In this document: positions 53,653-64,000 of the stretch, in pieces | Position numbering within the stretch: the first letter of the stretch is position 1 | Layout of the letters: every line of letters starts with the position of its first letter | Source of the DNA: Eonycteris spelaea | Taxonomy: Eukaryota; Chordata; Mammalia; Chiroptera; Pteropodidae | NCBI GenBank assembly: GCA_003508835.1 | Contig: PUFA01000066.1 | Coordinates: 3,968,001-4,032,000, forward strand | Length of the DNA stretch: 64,000 bases | Direction of reading: 5' to 3' | Program-made: the position numbers and the translations under genes | The notes under the pieces: model-generated | What the model saw: only the letters and a program-made list of their open reading frames with translations | Databases searched by the model: none | Told to the model about the DNA's origin: nothing

Positions 53653-54290
53653 TTGGCGATAAGTGAACCCAGGGGTGAGGATGGAAGACTTGAGGGCTTA
53701 GAGACCCAGCAGGTCAAGATGGAGACATTATTTCAACCTCCACCAAAGACTGAATTAGGATCTCAAGCACATTTCAAGCCGGTGTGGTTGGTAATTCTGA
53801 CCAGCTGCTTGGAAAGCTGGGTTGAGAAGGGCTCTGAGACATGTCAGGGATCAGCTGAAGAGCCCAACGGTTGGTTAGTGACGTCTCATGGCAGAGGTTG
53901 GTGGAGAGGTGGCTGGGAGGTATTGTTAGTGCACTGGCTGGATTGCCAACTCAGAGGATGGAGACCCGAGGAAATGAAAGGGAGAAGAATCTCAGTCCAA
54001 ATGAGCACCCACGTGTATTGTGTGTTAGATCTGAGATACTCTCCATCTTTGAACTGTTTATACCCCTTGTCTTTGTTTAATTGTTCTCAGAAACAGCAGA
54101 AACCAGGACCACCTTATAAATGCATAAAATCTTGGGGAGAGACAGAATTAAAACAGAAGAAAAGCCAAACAAGTGATGTCTGTCTGGGTATTTATGTAAG
54201 TGCTCAGAAACTCCAGATTGATTACAATCTGAAGCTACCCCAGAGGGCTTCAAATGCAACAATACCGAAAGGAAGCGAGTTAATCATCAA
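53653..54290 (+). other. Unassigned sequence under the longest open frame
   Basis: A 246-codon frame spans 53653-54393. The translation has no recognisable domain and odd composition. Its last 35 codons lie in L1 3' sequence. There is no splice, promoter or poly(A) context. I treat it as chance, not a gene. Confidence 0.5.
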
Positions 54291-54490
54291 AGAGAAAACG
54301 AGGAAACAACTTGATGACCCAACAGTAGGAGACTGGGGGCTGTCCAGAGGCGAGGGCTACAAAGGGGCAGCAGGAGGGAATTTGGGGGGCTGAGGCATCG
54401 TTTTGTATCCTGATTGTGGCAGTGGCTACACAATTCTCAAAGCACCTTATAACTCCGAGAATGAATACAAAGTCAATAATTAAAAAAATC
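54290..54490 (+). mobile_element. L1 LINE 3' end fragment
   Basis: 'tttggggggctgaggcatcg' leads into 'ttttgtatcctgattgtggc' and 'agtggctacacaattctcaa', a recurrent L1 3' phrase. Confidence 0.55.
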
Positions 54491-54494
54491 TAAA

Positions 54495-54855
54495 ATCAAT
54501 GTAGCCTTGACATATGATACTACAGAAACTCTGTAAGAATGTGGTACACACACTTTTGGCTATACACAGGTGATGTGCAACCATACGTCAGTGAGTATTT
54601 GAATCGTTTTAGTTACGTGTTTATATTAATTCATCTTGGAAGAATACATAACTAGTTTATCAAGCCTCTAATTTCAAGGAGACAATTGCATAAGGTTAGG
54701 CTAAGAGCAAAAAATGTGAGTTGCTTTAAAGAAAAAATTAAGTCAATAACTAACTGTACGTGTGTTAAGCTTATGTGGCAAAATTTGAGATTAGGGTACA
54801 TGAGTAGAATTGGAGAAATATTCTTCAAAGGCCCTACTCCTGTGGCGTTTATAAT
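54495..54855. other. Unassigned AT-rich sequence
   Basis: Nothing recognised. Confidence 0.3.
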
Positions 54856-54859
54856 TTAG

Positions 54860-55165
54860 TGGGTGCAGAAAAATACTTAGGGATGTAAAAAGAATTTCAT
54901 GCCGTAATAAAAAATTTTGAAAAAAAAGGGTTACTAAATATTTATTAAGAACGATGTCATTTTTTGTATAAGCAGTACATAGTCATACATGGGCAACCAA
55001 AGAGAAAGATATAAAATCTTTATACTGGTTACCTCTGCATAATAAGATTATGGGTGATTTTTATTAAGGTTACTTGCCTTTGCCCATGTTTTATAGAAGA
55101 TATATATATTAATTAGAAATGAGATTGTCTTTATAAGGCTTTTTTTAAGGTCATAATTTTACCTA
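54860..55165 (+). mobile_element. L1ME-type 3' end fragment
   Basis: 'taaaatctttatactggtta', 'cctctgcataataagattat' and 'gggtgatttttattaaggtt' mark the sense L1ME tail. Confidence 0.65.
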
Positions 55166-55489
55166 GGAGATGAATATTTGCTTATCTCACAATTTATACA
55201 TAGCTATCTGAGACTAGCAGTATACCATCATGACCACTGACAATATAACGGAAAAATAGTTTTTGAGGTTCATTCTTTTGCACTTATTTCTGTTCTTAGG
55301 GCATATATGCCCCACCAAAGATATATAGTCAAATTATTGTTTTAAGTCTCTTGAAATCTTTTCTCTTTGTGTAGTTATGCTACCGAGTAAAGATATAATT
55401 AGGTTTATTATTTTCATTTTGTTTTCAAATTTTATTTATTTTATTTTTTTTGGTTTCAAATTTTAGAGATCCTTTTTTTGAAAGTTAAA

Positions 55490-55910
55490 TTTGTTTTTAT
55501 TATGTAAAATACTTAGATGGGACCAAAATAAAATTTCCCAAAGTAGTTTTTAAAGAAGGTTCTGGCCTGACCTCTCTGCTATTTTTTTTCTCCCTTATTG
55601 GTAAGTAGTTTTTTAAAAGTTTTTGGTTCCTCTTTCCATTATTTATTTTTTAATATAAGCAAATAGGTACATGAATTAATGAAAACCCCATTATTAGATA
55701 TATGCTACATACACTAAAAGTATATATATCCTACATACACTTTTCCTAAGTTTTTCACCCAATAACATGCTTTGGTGACCCCTCTGTAGTGGGACATAAC
55801 AATCGGTGTCCCTCACTGTTTTCGATGGCTGTGCAGCACTCTCTGTGCGGGGGTGCATGGCTGGTCGATCCTGTCCTCTACCGATGACTGTGTCTGTCCT
55901 TTGTTAAGAT
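55490..55910 (-). mobile_element. Old L1-type antisense fragment
   Basis: AT-rich sequence ending in 'gtgtccctcactgttttcga' and 'tggctgtgcagcactctctg', reminiscent of the antisense L1 text 'tttttaatggctgcatagta'. Diverged. Confidence 0.4.
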
Positions 55911-55914
55911 GGAG

Positions 55915-56550
55915 GACAAATTTCCTGAAGCACCTGGCATTTTTCCTCTCATATCTCATGGACCAGAACGATCTCAAGCCCGCAACAGCATCCCTCACCT
56001 GTAAGGATGCACAGGACCACCCTGGAAGCATCCCATGGCCCTGCATAGAGGCCAGTGCCCCCAAGGGGACTGGGCTACCCAGGAAAAGTTAGTGACGATG
56101 TGGACCTGGCAGTGGTGGGCACAAGCCACTTCCTTTCTGGACCTCAGTTTTCTCACGTGCACAGGAAGGATTTGAAAGAGACTGACGTTTCCCAATTTCA
56201 GTCCTCTAAGTAGTCCTCTCCTGGTATTGAGCTTATCTGTGTGTGAGTCACTTGTACAATCATTTACTAAGATTTTCCTTTAAGCCGTCTTTATGTGAAG
56301 TCACTTTTTTTATTCGGCCTCGCCCTTGGAAATAATGTCTGCAGATGGTCTTATTGGCTTGTTAAGTATTTTTCTAAAAGCCAGTAAAATATATACATAA
56401 CGATTTAAATATGAAATGTTCACTGGTGTACCATTTAAAATTATGTCATGTGTACCACCAGTGGGATGGGTATCACCACTTAGAAAATACTGAAATAAAT
56501 ACACTCATGGGTTCCTTTAAGAAGATTTACTTTACCATGATTTTAAATGG
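55915..56550. other. Unassigned sequence with a small hairpin
   Basis: No gene or named repeat. A short imperfect inverted repeat (56421-56463) has arms cactggtgtac and gtaccaccagtg. Confidence 0.35.
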
Positions 56551-56555
56551 AATGG

Positions 56556-56600
56556 TGGAAGGAAGGAAGGAAGGAAGGGAGGGAGGGAGGGAGGAAAGGC
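56556..56600. repeat. (GGAA)n / (GGGA)n microsatellite
   Basis: About 45 bp of GGAA then GGGA units. GGAA arrays can bind ETS-family factors, but no function is evident here. Confidence 0.95.
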
Positions 56601-56659
56601 GGAAAAAACAACCGATGTTGTGACAAAGTCAATGGGATAAAAACAAAATTTTAAAAAAT

Positions 56660-56885
56660 CACTAAAAATGCAACATAGTATCTTGGATTGGACCCTGGAA
56701 TGGAAACTGGACATAAGCAGAAAAACTGATGAAATCATACAGCCTGGAGTTTAGTTAATAGTTTTTCACTAACGTTAACTTCTCAATTTTGACAAATGTA
56801 CCTTGGTATTTAAGATGTTAAAATTAGGGAAACTGGATAAAGAGCAGGTGGAAACTCTCACTGCAATCTGTAAAATTAACATTCT
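56660..56885 (+). mobile_element. L1 LINE 3' end fragment
   Basis: Sense L1 tail: 'gttaacttctcaattttgac', 'aaatgtaccttggtatttaa', then 'gatgttaaaattagggaaac' and 'tggaaactctcactgcaat'. Related to the tail at 34430. Confidence 0.7.
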
Positions 56886-56889
56886 TCCC

Positions 56890-57425
56890 AAATACGACAT
56901 TTATTTTAAAAAGGTAAGGTTGCAGGTTGGAGTAATCTTTTTGCTTTTAACGTTTCTCTTGCTGTCATTAGCAAACGCCACTGAAATGACTACATTTAAA
57001 TGTTTCAAAAATAGAACAGCATAGGGATTAGTCAGCTCTTGAAACGTTAAGTTCAGGTAGTCCCAAAACAGAAGACAAGAAGAGCTTCTCAAATTCAGGA
57101 GAGGGGATTTTGATCCCACCCCAACCCCTTCTCTCCTCCCCATCCCGCCCCACCTTAGTGGTCTGCTAAAGCTTCCAGTGACCTTGAGAAATTCTCCTTG
57201 GGGGACCCTTAGCTTCCAGGGCTGCATTGAAGGCCCCTGAACCACGGGATGCTCTCGTGAACCAAGCCATGCATATGGATCAGGGCCAGCTCTTCTACTG
57301 TGTTTCTAGAAATATGAGGGGGAGTCCGTCCTAGGAGAGGATGCAGTCTCTTTGAAATCTGACCCGTTGAAAGTTGGGCTGGTGGACATTAATAAGGAAG
57401 AATGCAAAGTGCAGATCAATAAGAC
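56890..57425. other. Unassigned sequence
   Basis: No recognised feature. Includes a C-rich stretch at about 57115-57155. Confidence 0.35.
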
Positions 57426-57429
57426 CTGC

Positions 57430-58170
57430 TGAAAATAAAACACACATTAGCATAGAGTATCCCCCATAACTAAGATTAATGCCTTTTTAAACCAAACCAG
57501 AGCACAAGGGTCCATCTTTTAGGCTAATTGCCACTCACAGATTGCAGAGAGAAAGACACAGGCTTGGGGGTGGAGGGGGGGCGGTGGATGAAACTCAATT
57601 GCAGAACTCCAAAGAGACAGAGTGAAATGAAATCACCCCTCGAGTTATGTAGAGAATTTTGCCAGCCCTGGGCTTGGGTTTATTAGGCATGCATTTGAAA
57701 TTTAAATATGTTCTGGGGACAATGCCTTTCTTTTTACAGCATGGCCAGGAGCTTGGCCAATGGGAGGTCTGCTCGTTTATTAGCAGGAGGACATGATCAA
57801 ACATAAAATAGCAGGCCAAGAGCTCCCTTTTCTGAAAAGACTTCTTTGGAATTCCAATCCTTTACTGACACACCCCGTGTCTAAGGCTATATTTACTCAA
57901 ACAGCCACCCTCCTCTCCTTTAAAATTTTTTATTGTAATCGGCAATTACTCATTGCAAAGCCACTCTGGGAGATTTTAATTTCCCTGTCTAGGGTGCTAT
58001 TTTTAAGAACCGCGATACTGACGTTTTTGTTGGTGCAATCATTTAGTATTAAAACTTATAAAAATCGGAAGAATTGGTGGCTTGATATAGTATTCCCGGA
58101 TGCATACATATTTTGAATCGAAGGCTCCCCTCTTTAAAATGCTTTCTAATTATGCCCCTCACCTGTTGAT
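57430..58170. other. Single-copy sequence, best candidate for conserved non-coding DNA
   Basis: About 740 bp with no repeat match that I recognise. It is dense in AT-rich factor-like words ('ttaggctaattgccactcac', 'gtttattaggcatgcatttg', 'atcggcaattactcattgca'). The only low-complexity part is the G-rich run at 57563-57586. This texture is typical of developmental enhancers in gene deserts. It is a composition-based impression only. Confidence 0.3.
57563..57586 (+). other. Potential G-quadruplex motif
   Basis: G-rich run gggggtggaggggggg followed by cggtgg. It can supply four G-tracts if the long run is split. Confidence 0.4.
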
Positions 58171-58179
58171 AACCATTTC

Positions 58180-58345
58180 GATCTACTGCACAGTGGTTAA
58201 GCTGGTGACATAGGAACACGGTTTCTAGGTGCAAACCAAGGCCTCCCCAACCTTGAACTTGGCCAAGTTTTTTAACTTCTTTGTACCTTAGTTCTTCATT
58301 TATAAAATGGGGCCATAGCAACGCCCACCTCACTGGGTGGTTTTA
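58180..58345 (+). repeat. MIR SINE
   Basis: Sense MIR: 'gcacagtggttaagctggtg', 'aacttggccaagttttttaa', 'tcatttataaaatggggcca' and 'cccacctcactgggtggttt'. Confidence 0.85.
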
Positions 58346-58348
58346 AGG

Positions 58349-58350
<2 letters not shown>

Positions 58351-58392
<42 letters not shown>

Positions 58393-58411
58393 ACACATAC
58401 ATACATACATA
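58351..58411. repeat. (GT)n(ACAT)n microsatellite
   Basis: About 20 GT units followed by ACAC and ATAC units. It sits directly at the 3' end of the MIR. Confidence 0.95.
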
Positions 58412-58414
58412 GAT

Positions 58415-58995
58415 ATGCATATCCATATGCGATGGTTTATATATGTATATATGGATATGTAGCACATCGAAGAAAATTCTCAAGAAATGGGAGGCACAGT
58501 TGTTTCAGCTTTTTCTGGTATAGTGACTAGTGAGGCTCAGCTGTGTTCCTGTCGTCCCCAGAGCTGGTTTGGCCATGGACAAGACCGGAGTGGGAGGTGA
58601 GGATGTGGAGACCAAGGAAAACAGGAGTGTGGGGGAGAGGGAATGACAGAAGGCAGGAGGTCCAGTTTCAACTTCCGGCCCCTCTCCTGGAGCCTGCCCA
58701 TCCCCTGCCCCCGGCCCTCGGCTCTGCCCCTTCCCCGCCAGCGCTGATCCACCCTCTGAACATCCGATTCCCTTTCCAGATATAAATTTATCGCAGCCAT
58801 GACCTTCTCCGTTGAGATCCTACCTGGGAAGACTCAGGCCAGCAGCTCAGAGGGACCTCGATCCCGGACCACAGTCCTCTCTTGGATGGAACCACATCTA
58901 AGGACAAAGTGTAAAAGGCAGTGTTAACAATATTTCGCTTTAAAGAGAGAAGAAAATATGGCTGTCAAGTAAGCAAAGGAATACTGTAGGAGAGG
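58415..58995. other. Unassigned sequence
   Basis: No gene or named repeat. Overlapping short frames on both strands at 58537-58800 have no domain and follow a purine/pyrimidine-rich composition. Confidence 0.35.
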
Positions 58996-58999
58996 CAAA

Positions 59000-59480
59000 C
59001 CTCTTCCTCTACACTCTTAGGGTCCCTGGCTGGGCCTGAGAATTAAGTTGATGTAAGATTAACAGGGGAAAAGCACACAAGTTGCATTTAATAATGTTTG
59101 TATGTGTACATGGGAGTCTTCGCGGGAGGAAAATGAAGACTCAGGAAGCAGTTAGGCCTAACTGCTTATATACTAGGTTGAACAAAGGAAAACTAACGAA
59201 TATATGGAGAGGATAAAGATGAGGGTTACTTAGTTATTTTTTTAGAGGGTTATTTCTAACATGGTTTGTGCAGATTCTTGTTGGCCTTGACTCGCTGTGT
59301 CTGGTGATAAGACTGTTCTTTTACTCCAGCTGCAGGGGGTGCGTCTTTCACATGGGACTCTATCTCCCGCTTTCAGGGAGAAGGGCGGGCGGGGCACAGG
59401 GCCCTTCTTGCCCCTGCCATTTATTCAAGTGCTTTTAACTTAAAATCTCAATCATTGCTAAACTGGCATATAGGGGTGGC
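59000..59480 (+). repeat. Probable unnamed interspersed repeat
   Basis: The text 'gggcctgagaattaagttga', 'aagcagttaggcctaactgc', 'tggagaggataaagatgagg' and 'ttctaacatggtttgtgcag' looks like a dispersed mammalian repeat (possibly LTR-derived). I cannot attach a family name. Confidence 0.35.
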
Positions 59481-59484
59481 ATGT

Positions 59485-59820
59485 TCTGAACCACCCCCCC
59501 CCCCCGCCCCGATATCGAGAGCTCAGTATTGTTTTGCATCCGGCACAGGTTGCACTGTGTGCTATCGAATGGAGAAAGCTGACTTCCCCAGAATTCCTGC
59601 AGAGACCTTGGCTTCTTCAAGGGGCTACTCGAGTGTCCACCCAACAGGCAGGAGCTAGCTTTCCCCAGAGCGAGTGATCTGGGGGAGTGAGGGCAGGCTG
59701 GCAGGCACGATGTCTTTGTTTGTTTGTTTGTTTCTAAGTAGAATAACTCATTTTATTTACATGCAACTGACATGACTGATCTGATTCATATCATCTCAAT
59801 TACTTTTTCTATATATTATA
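59485..59820. other. Unassigned sequence with (TTTG)n
   Basis: No gene recognised. A (TTTG)n run of about five units lies at 59715-59734. Confidence 0.35.
59493..59510. repeat. Poly-C tract
   Basis: C-run with one G, low complexity. Confidence 0.9.
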
Positions 59821-59824
59821 TACG

Positions 59825-59965
59825 TTTTTCTTTTTTCAGATAAATTCATGTATCATAAAATCCACCTTTTTAAAAGGAATACAGTTCAGTGGTTTCAGTA
59901 TACATGTGCCAAGTTGTACAATCATTGCCACAATCTTATTCCCAGACACATGACTTTTTGACCTA
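59825..59965 (-). mobile_element. Antisense L1 3' fragment
   Basis: 'gtatcataaaatccaccttt', 'gaatacagttcagtggtttc' and 'agttgtacaatcattgccac' are the familiar antisense L1 tail. Confidence 0.75.
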
Positions 59966-60179
59966 GTCCTGGAAGTCACACCCCTCCGTTTCTGCAACAT
60001 CTGATTGGTTCACAGGTCGGCCCTCTTTCATGTGGAGGGAGGAATCGCTGGGGACCACCTCGGATACTGGTTAGCACAGGGCTGGATATATTTTTGAGTG
60101 AATAAATGAATGATTGTGTTAATGGAAGGGGGATGAAACCAGACAATAGGGGTATTTGTTAAATTTAACAGTCATTTCC

Positions 60180-61240
60180 AGATCGTTTTTCTTAGCCTGC
60201 TAGCAGCATTCAACACAATTCATCCTCCCGGAAACACATTCTGGGTTCTAGAGCATGACATTCGCCTGGTCTTCCTCCTGACTCACAGGATGCTCCGCAG
60301 CCTCCCCTGCTGATTCTCCCTCATCTTCCCGTCCTTTTCCTGCTGCCGTGCCTGGAGCTCGTCCTGGCCCTTCCTCGCTCCTCTGTGGACTTTCTCTGTT
60401 CACGGTCTTCGGCCTCTATGGCTGGAAACACCACCTGTCCAGCAATGACGCACCAGCTCCCATCTGTCCCCAAACTCCGGGTACCAACAGCCACTGACTT
60501 CTGGACACCTCCACTTGGGCCAGAGAGGCTCGTGAATGTACCACGTTCAGAACCGGACTCCTGGTCTCCCTCCCCTGCTGTTCTTACAGGAGCCTCTGGC
60601 TTGCTTTATAGCAAATCCGTCCTGCTACTTGTCAAGAACAAACGAACAAACAAACCGGGAGACTTCTTTACTCCTCTCTTCCTCTGTGTCCCCATGCAAT
60701 GGAGCCATCCATTTCTACCCTCAAAGTGCGTTCAGAGCCGGAGGCTCTCCCCATCTCCGTTGCTCTCTCGTCTCTTCTTCCAGGGACAGAGATGGCTTCC
60801 TAGCGGCCCTCCTGGTGCTTCCCTCTGCCCACCGCCTCCCTGGCCACAGCCCTTCCTACTCTCTCCCTTGCCAGCCACACTGGCCGCCTGGCTCCACAAG
60901 TACCCTAGGCATCACCCCACCCCTGCGCCTTGGTACCGGCTTTGCCCTCAGCCTGAACCACCTTCCTCCCTGCATTTCCATGCCCCCTTCTCTCCCTCCC
61001 TCGTCCTTCCTTCGAGTCACCTTCTCCGTGACGTTTGCTGACATCTGGAAATGAAATGGCAGCCTCTACCACCAGAACCTCGATCCTGGGTCCCCTCCCT
61101 ACTATTTTTATCCATAGCTCTTACCACGATCTAACAGACGCGTTTCTCGTAGATCATTTTGTTTACTGTCTGTCCCCATGTGGGCAGGCCCAGTACGGCC
61201 CAGTACGGCCCAGTACGGCCAGACTGTCCCATTTGCGATC
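60180..61240 (+). repeat. L2 LINE, about 1 kb of ORF2 end and 3' region
   Basis: Longest sense L2 copy in the window. It starts in the reverse-transcriptase part ('ctagcagcattcaacacaat', translating to AAFNTIH where active elements have AFDTVDH). It continues through 'cgttcagaaccggactcctg', then the pyrimidine-rich ORF end, and reaches 'ttatccatagctcttaccac' and 'ttgtttactgtctgtcccca' of the 3' region. The open frames of 218 and 172 codons here (60385-61041, 60536-61054) lie across this broken relic in the wrong registers and are not genes. Confidence 0.75.
61191..61220. repeat. 10-bp tandem repeat, three units
   Basis: cagtacggcc repeated three times exactly inside the L2 3' end. A recent slippage event, since the units are identical in an otherwise heavily diverged element. 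Confidence 0.95.
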
Positions 61241-61244
61241 TGAA

Positions 61245-61890
61245 TCCTTACGTGAGTGTACCCAAGCTTTATGTAGTGATTCATTGAACATTTTCAAAAC
61301 TCAGCTCTGTTTCCTTCGTAACGAACCACCCCAGCGCTCAGTGGCTTAATACCGCCACCGCTTCCCCTCTCAGGTGGCTCCACTGACCTCTCCGAGTTCC
61401 AAATAATCCTTCCAGGCGACATAGATTAGAGCCCCACCACTGGCATGCAGAGGGCTTTGGCACTGACGGAGGAAAGTGCTCCCATCTCAGAAAAGGCTGG
61501 CATGAAATTAAGGTGACAAGGGAAAAAAAGAGTCCTGAGCTGATGGCCAAATAATGCAGCTTAATCTCCAGGAAATGACTGTCGAAGAATTAGGAAGGGG
61601 CCCGCGCAGACGGGGGCAGCCTGGCCAGCAGCCTGGCAGTGCTGGGAGCAAATCTGTCCTGCAGGAGACACGTGCCAAGGCAGCCGGCTTTGCACCCAAC
61701 GCGGCTGTTTTATACACTGGGAATAAATGCTGATTTGGGGGTGGAGGGACATCTCATCCTGAGCAGAGTGAACAAGCACCCCCAATTCGGATGAAGCCAC
61801 AGTTCCTTTTGAGCATATGCTCAGTGGCCATCGGGACCACAAGTCCCTTCCATCTTTTTTGCGATTCTCTCTATATAAACATCCTATATA
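61245..61890. other. Unassigned sequence
   Basis: No gene or named repeat recognised. Confidence 0.35.
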
Positions 61891-61899
61891 TACAAAGAA

Positions 61900-62055
61900 T
61901 AACATATGTATGTTTTGCATAAATTGTGTACAGAATATGATATATTATGTATATATATTGCAGAATAGTCATATATAATTATAATCACGATTATTGGTAT
62001 GATTACAATTATATGTATATTATATATGATATATATTCTGTATATATACACAGAA
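61900..62055. repeat. AT-rich low-complexity region
   Basis: Alternating AT/TA words with imperfect inverted repeats (tatatatat and atatgtatattatatatg). May be unstable. Confidence 0.75.
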
Positions 62056-62130
62056 AAACAGTGGGGTATTTTAACTCAGCGTGTGATAAGTTAAATGTAC
62101 GCAGTTATAAATTATAGCTCCTAATAGACC

Positions 62131-62200
62131 AAAAAGAAAGAAAGAAAGAAAGGAAGGAAGGAAGGAGGAAGGAGAAAGGAAAGGAAGAAAGGAGAAAGAA
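62131..62200. repeat. (AAAG)n / (AAGG)n microsatellite
   Basis: Purine-only run of AAAG grading into AAGG and GGAGAAAGG units. Confidence 0.9.
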
Positions 62201-62249
62201 GCCTAAAAAAGGAACGTGATATAATCGTGCTAGTCAGAAGATAATCTAA

Positions 62250-62800
62250 AAACCACGAATTCATCTGTACCGAACACTGTGGTCCAGCGATGAGACACAG
62301 GTTTCAAGTTGTGTGAAATCTTCCGAAGGAGGAATATTGAACAGGACAACTGGCCTGGACTCTTCAAAAATTGACGTCATGGTGGGGGGGGGGGAAAGGT
62401 GGGGTAGGAGGGAGGGTTATCCCGGATTTCGAAAGGGACGCAGGATATGTGACAACCACAGGAATACATGGCCTGGCCCTTCATTGGATCCTGGTTTGAA
62501 TGAACCAGCTGTAAAGGACGCTTTGGGGGAAATTGTGATTATAAATAAAGCAAAAACCCTCTCTATTATTTTAGAGATGCAGCTTCAGAGATCTAGGGAC
62601 AAAAGTCTACAATATCTGTAATTTAAAGTATTAGAAGAAAAAGAAATGGCTGAGGAAGCAAAGACGGCAAAACGTCGACAACGATTATGTGCAGACAACG
62701 GGCACAGGCGAGCGTTCCGAACTGCTGCCTGTACCTCTCTGTGCAATTGAAAATTTTCATAATCGGAAGTAAAAATAGAACAAAGGAAGCGCAGGAGCTT
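62250..62800 (+). mobile_element. L1 LINE 3' end (L1MB/MC-like)
   Basis: Sense L1 tail: 'aacaggacaactggcctgga', 'ctcttcaaaaattgacgtca', 'ttggatcctggtttgaatga', 'accagctgtaaaggacgctt', 'ttttagagatgcagcttcag' and terminal 'gaaaattttcataatcggaa'. It contains a G-rich insertion at 62372-62419. Confidence 0.8.
62372..62419 (+). other. Potential G-quadruplex motif
   Basis: An 11-G run, then aaaggtggggtagg and agggaggg. Four or more G-tracts with short loops. Confidence 0.55.
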
Positions 62801-62804
62801 GTGA

Positions 62805-64000
62805 GGAATATTAAATAACACGTTTATACCTAATATATTCATAAATAAGAGTGATTAAGAGAGTGATTAAAAGAGCATAGGAATATTTTGGGGGAAATAA
62901 CAGTGTATAAGGAACATTATTGTTGCTTCAGTCTTGCCAGTGTTTCTCCCAAATACGACTTCATTGGAAATTAATGTCAAAAGTCCACACTTTAGACTCC
63001 CGGTGACCGTGAAGACAGAGCTGCATGGCTTCTTCGAAGCCCCAGTGACGGCGCCTCTCGCTGTTGCCTGCTTCATCCTTCATTTTACCCTGACGACGAT
63101 TCTTCCGGAACACAGACATTAGAATGTCCCCAGGGACCCACCCAGCTTCTCAAAAATCCTCTGCTTATTTGTCAAAATAGGAGAGGGAAGGTGAGTTTGG
63201 AGATAAGAGATGAGGCTGATTTACCAGCTAAACCATTTCTGTTAGTTCAAGTGATCGAATTTCCCTGTATTATCTGTAACGTGAACAGTTAACTTTCCAG
63301 GGGGAGTCATCCAGAAGGGAGATGAATTGAGAATAAAAGTATAACCATAGCTTTTTTCCCCCCTCTCTTTGCCTTTCTTCCAAGTTTCCTAATTGCCCTC
63401 TGAACCTTACTATTTGAAACTATGACTTCATGTTCAAGCTAGGAAGACAGCGTTGGTCATGAAAGCATGTGACACGCAAACCTCGAATTCATTTCCTTTG
63501 CGATGAAGCAATTTCTGCAGAACAGAAGCCCACGGATGCAACACTCCCCAAGGTTCCGTACCGTCAAATATCCTAGTAGACGATCAAACATTCCAACTTA
63601 TCGGTCAGATCTGGGACTCACACCATGCACTGGGAAACACTCAAATTTCTAAATGCAAACATAGTACCAAAACGCTTCTACGATTGGCTCCATTCTCAGA
63701 CTCGCCAAAACTCACCCAGGGAGAAAAGAACGCGTGGTTGTGGTATCGACAAGGAAACTTGGTGCTGACAATTGTAATTCTAGAGGAATTTGAAGAGCTG
63801 ACATAGAAGGGTGAAATTAAACATTACCAAGAAGAGGCCATATTGATTAGAAGTCTAATGTCTGACCTATCTCTGTTTATCTAGTTTCAGCAGGCTGGCA
63901 GGTTAGCCCTGCCAATCCAGATAGCATTGCCTAACTTACAGCAGTGCTGTTTTTAAAACATGCGTTGATGAAAATGTACAGAATGCATGTCTACACATTT
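62805..64000. other. Single-copy sequence, nothing recognised
   Basis: About 1.2 kb with no repeat family or gene recognised. Mixed composition. Possible non-coding regulatory DNA, but only from the absence of repeats. Confidence 0.35.

Noticed and set aside
53653..54393. Longest open frame in the window, 246 codons, plus strand
   Set aside because: No recognisable domain, odd composition and no promoter or splice context. The C-terminal part overlaps L1 3' sequence. A frame of this size can arise by chance in 64 kb.
60385..61054. Overlapping open frames of 218 and 172 codons
   Set aside because: They lie within a degraded L2 element, and the proline/serine-rich composition reflects pyrimidine-rich DNA. 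Neither matches L2 ORF2 in register over its length.

Overview
This is a mammalian nuclear-genome window with no protein-coding gene or functional RNA gene that I can support. It looks like a gene-poor intergenic or long intronic stretch. Open frames are short and unrelated to recognisable proteins, or they lie in transposon relics. The content is old interspersed repeats shared by placental mammals (MIR, L2, decayed L1, MER5A, MER2, MLT1, other hAT pieces), simple repeats, and single-copy DNA that may include conserved regulatory elements.

The lineage clue is a pair of 5S-rRNA-derived SINEs on the minus strand. One (about 47.3-47.55 kb) is a 5S head with a unique tail. The other (about 51.8-52.05 kb) is a chimera of a tRNA-Val(UAC)-like head fused to a 5S module. 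5S-derived and hybrid tRNA/5S SINEs of this kind are what I recall as the MEG families of Old World fruit bats (Pteropodidae). The absence of any intact or visibly young L1 fits the reported loss of L1 activity in that group. The fruit-bat assignment is an inference.

Layout. 0-5.7 kb: MIR, L2, a hAT element with perfect 8-bp target duplications, an L1 3' end, MER5A, and single-copy DNA with a 47-bp local duplication. 5.7-15 kb: L2 and MIR relics, with a long minus-strand L2-like stretch that is purine- and CpG-rich on the plus strand. 15-18.2 kb: MIR and opposed L1 fragments around a GT microsatellite. 18.8-22.2 kb: L2 pieces and an L1 3' end split by MER20-like and MER2 DNA transposons. 24-28 kb: L1 fragments in both orientations. 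28-31 kb: single-copy DNA, MIR, L1, simple repeats. 31-36 kb: a second copy of the hAT family, a 2.3-kb antisense L1, an MLT1 LTR. 36-46 kb: MIR, MER5A and hAT-like pieces, simple repeats, a mosaic L1, then mostly single-copy DNA. 46.4-49.6 kb: a nested stack (SINE within L1 within L1). 49.9-52.6 kb: a likely solo LTR, an L1 carrying a hAT piece, the chimeric SINE and an LTR-like CCAAT-rich stretch. 53-60 kb: L1 fragments, single-copy DNA, microsatellites. 60-64 kb: a long L2 copy, an L1 3' end and single-copy DNA.

No genes here form a pathway or operon. The most informative signals are the 5S/tRNA SINEs, the nesting order of insertions (a relative chronology), and single-copy segments to test for conservation. 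Repeat family names come from recalled consensus sequences, without a database search, so subfamily labels are approximate and edges are usually good to about 10-50 bp.
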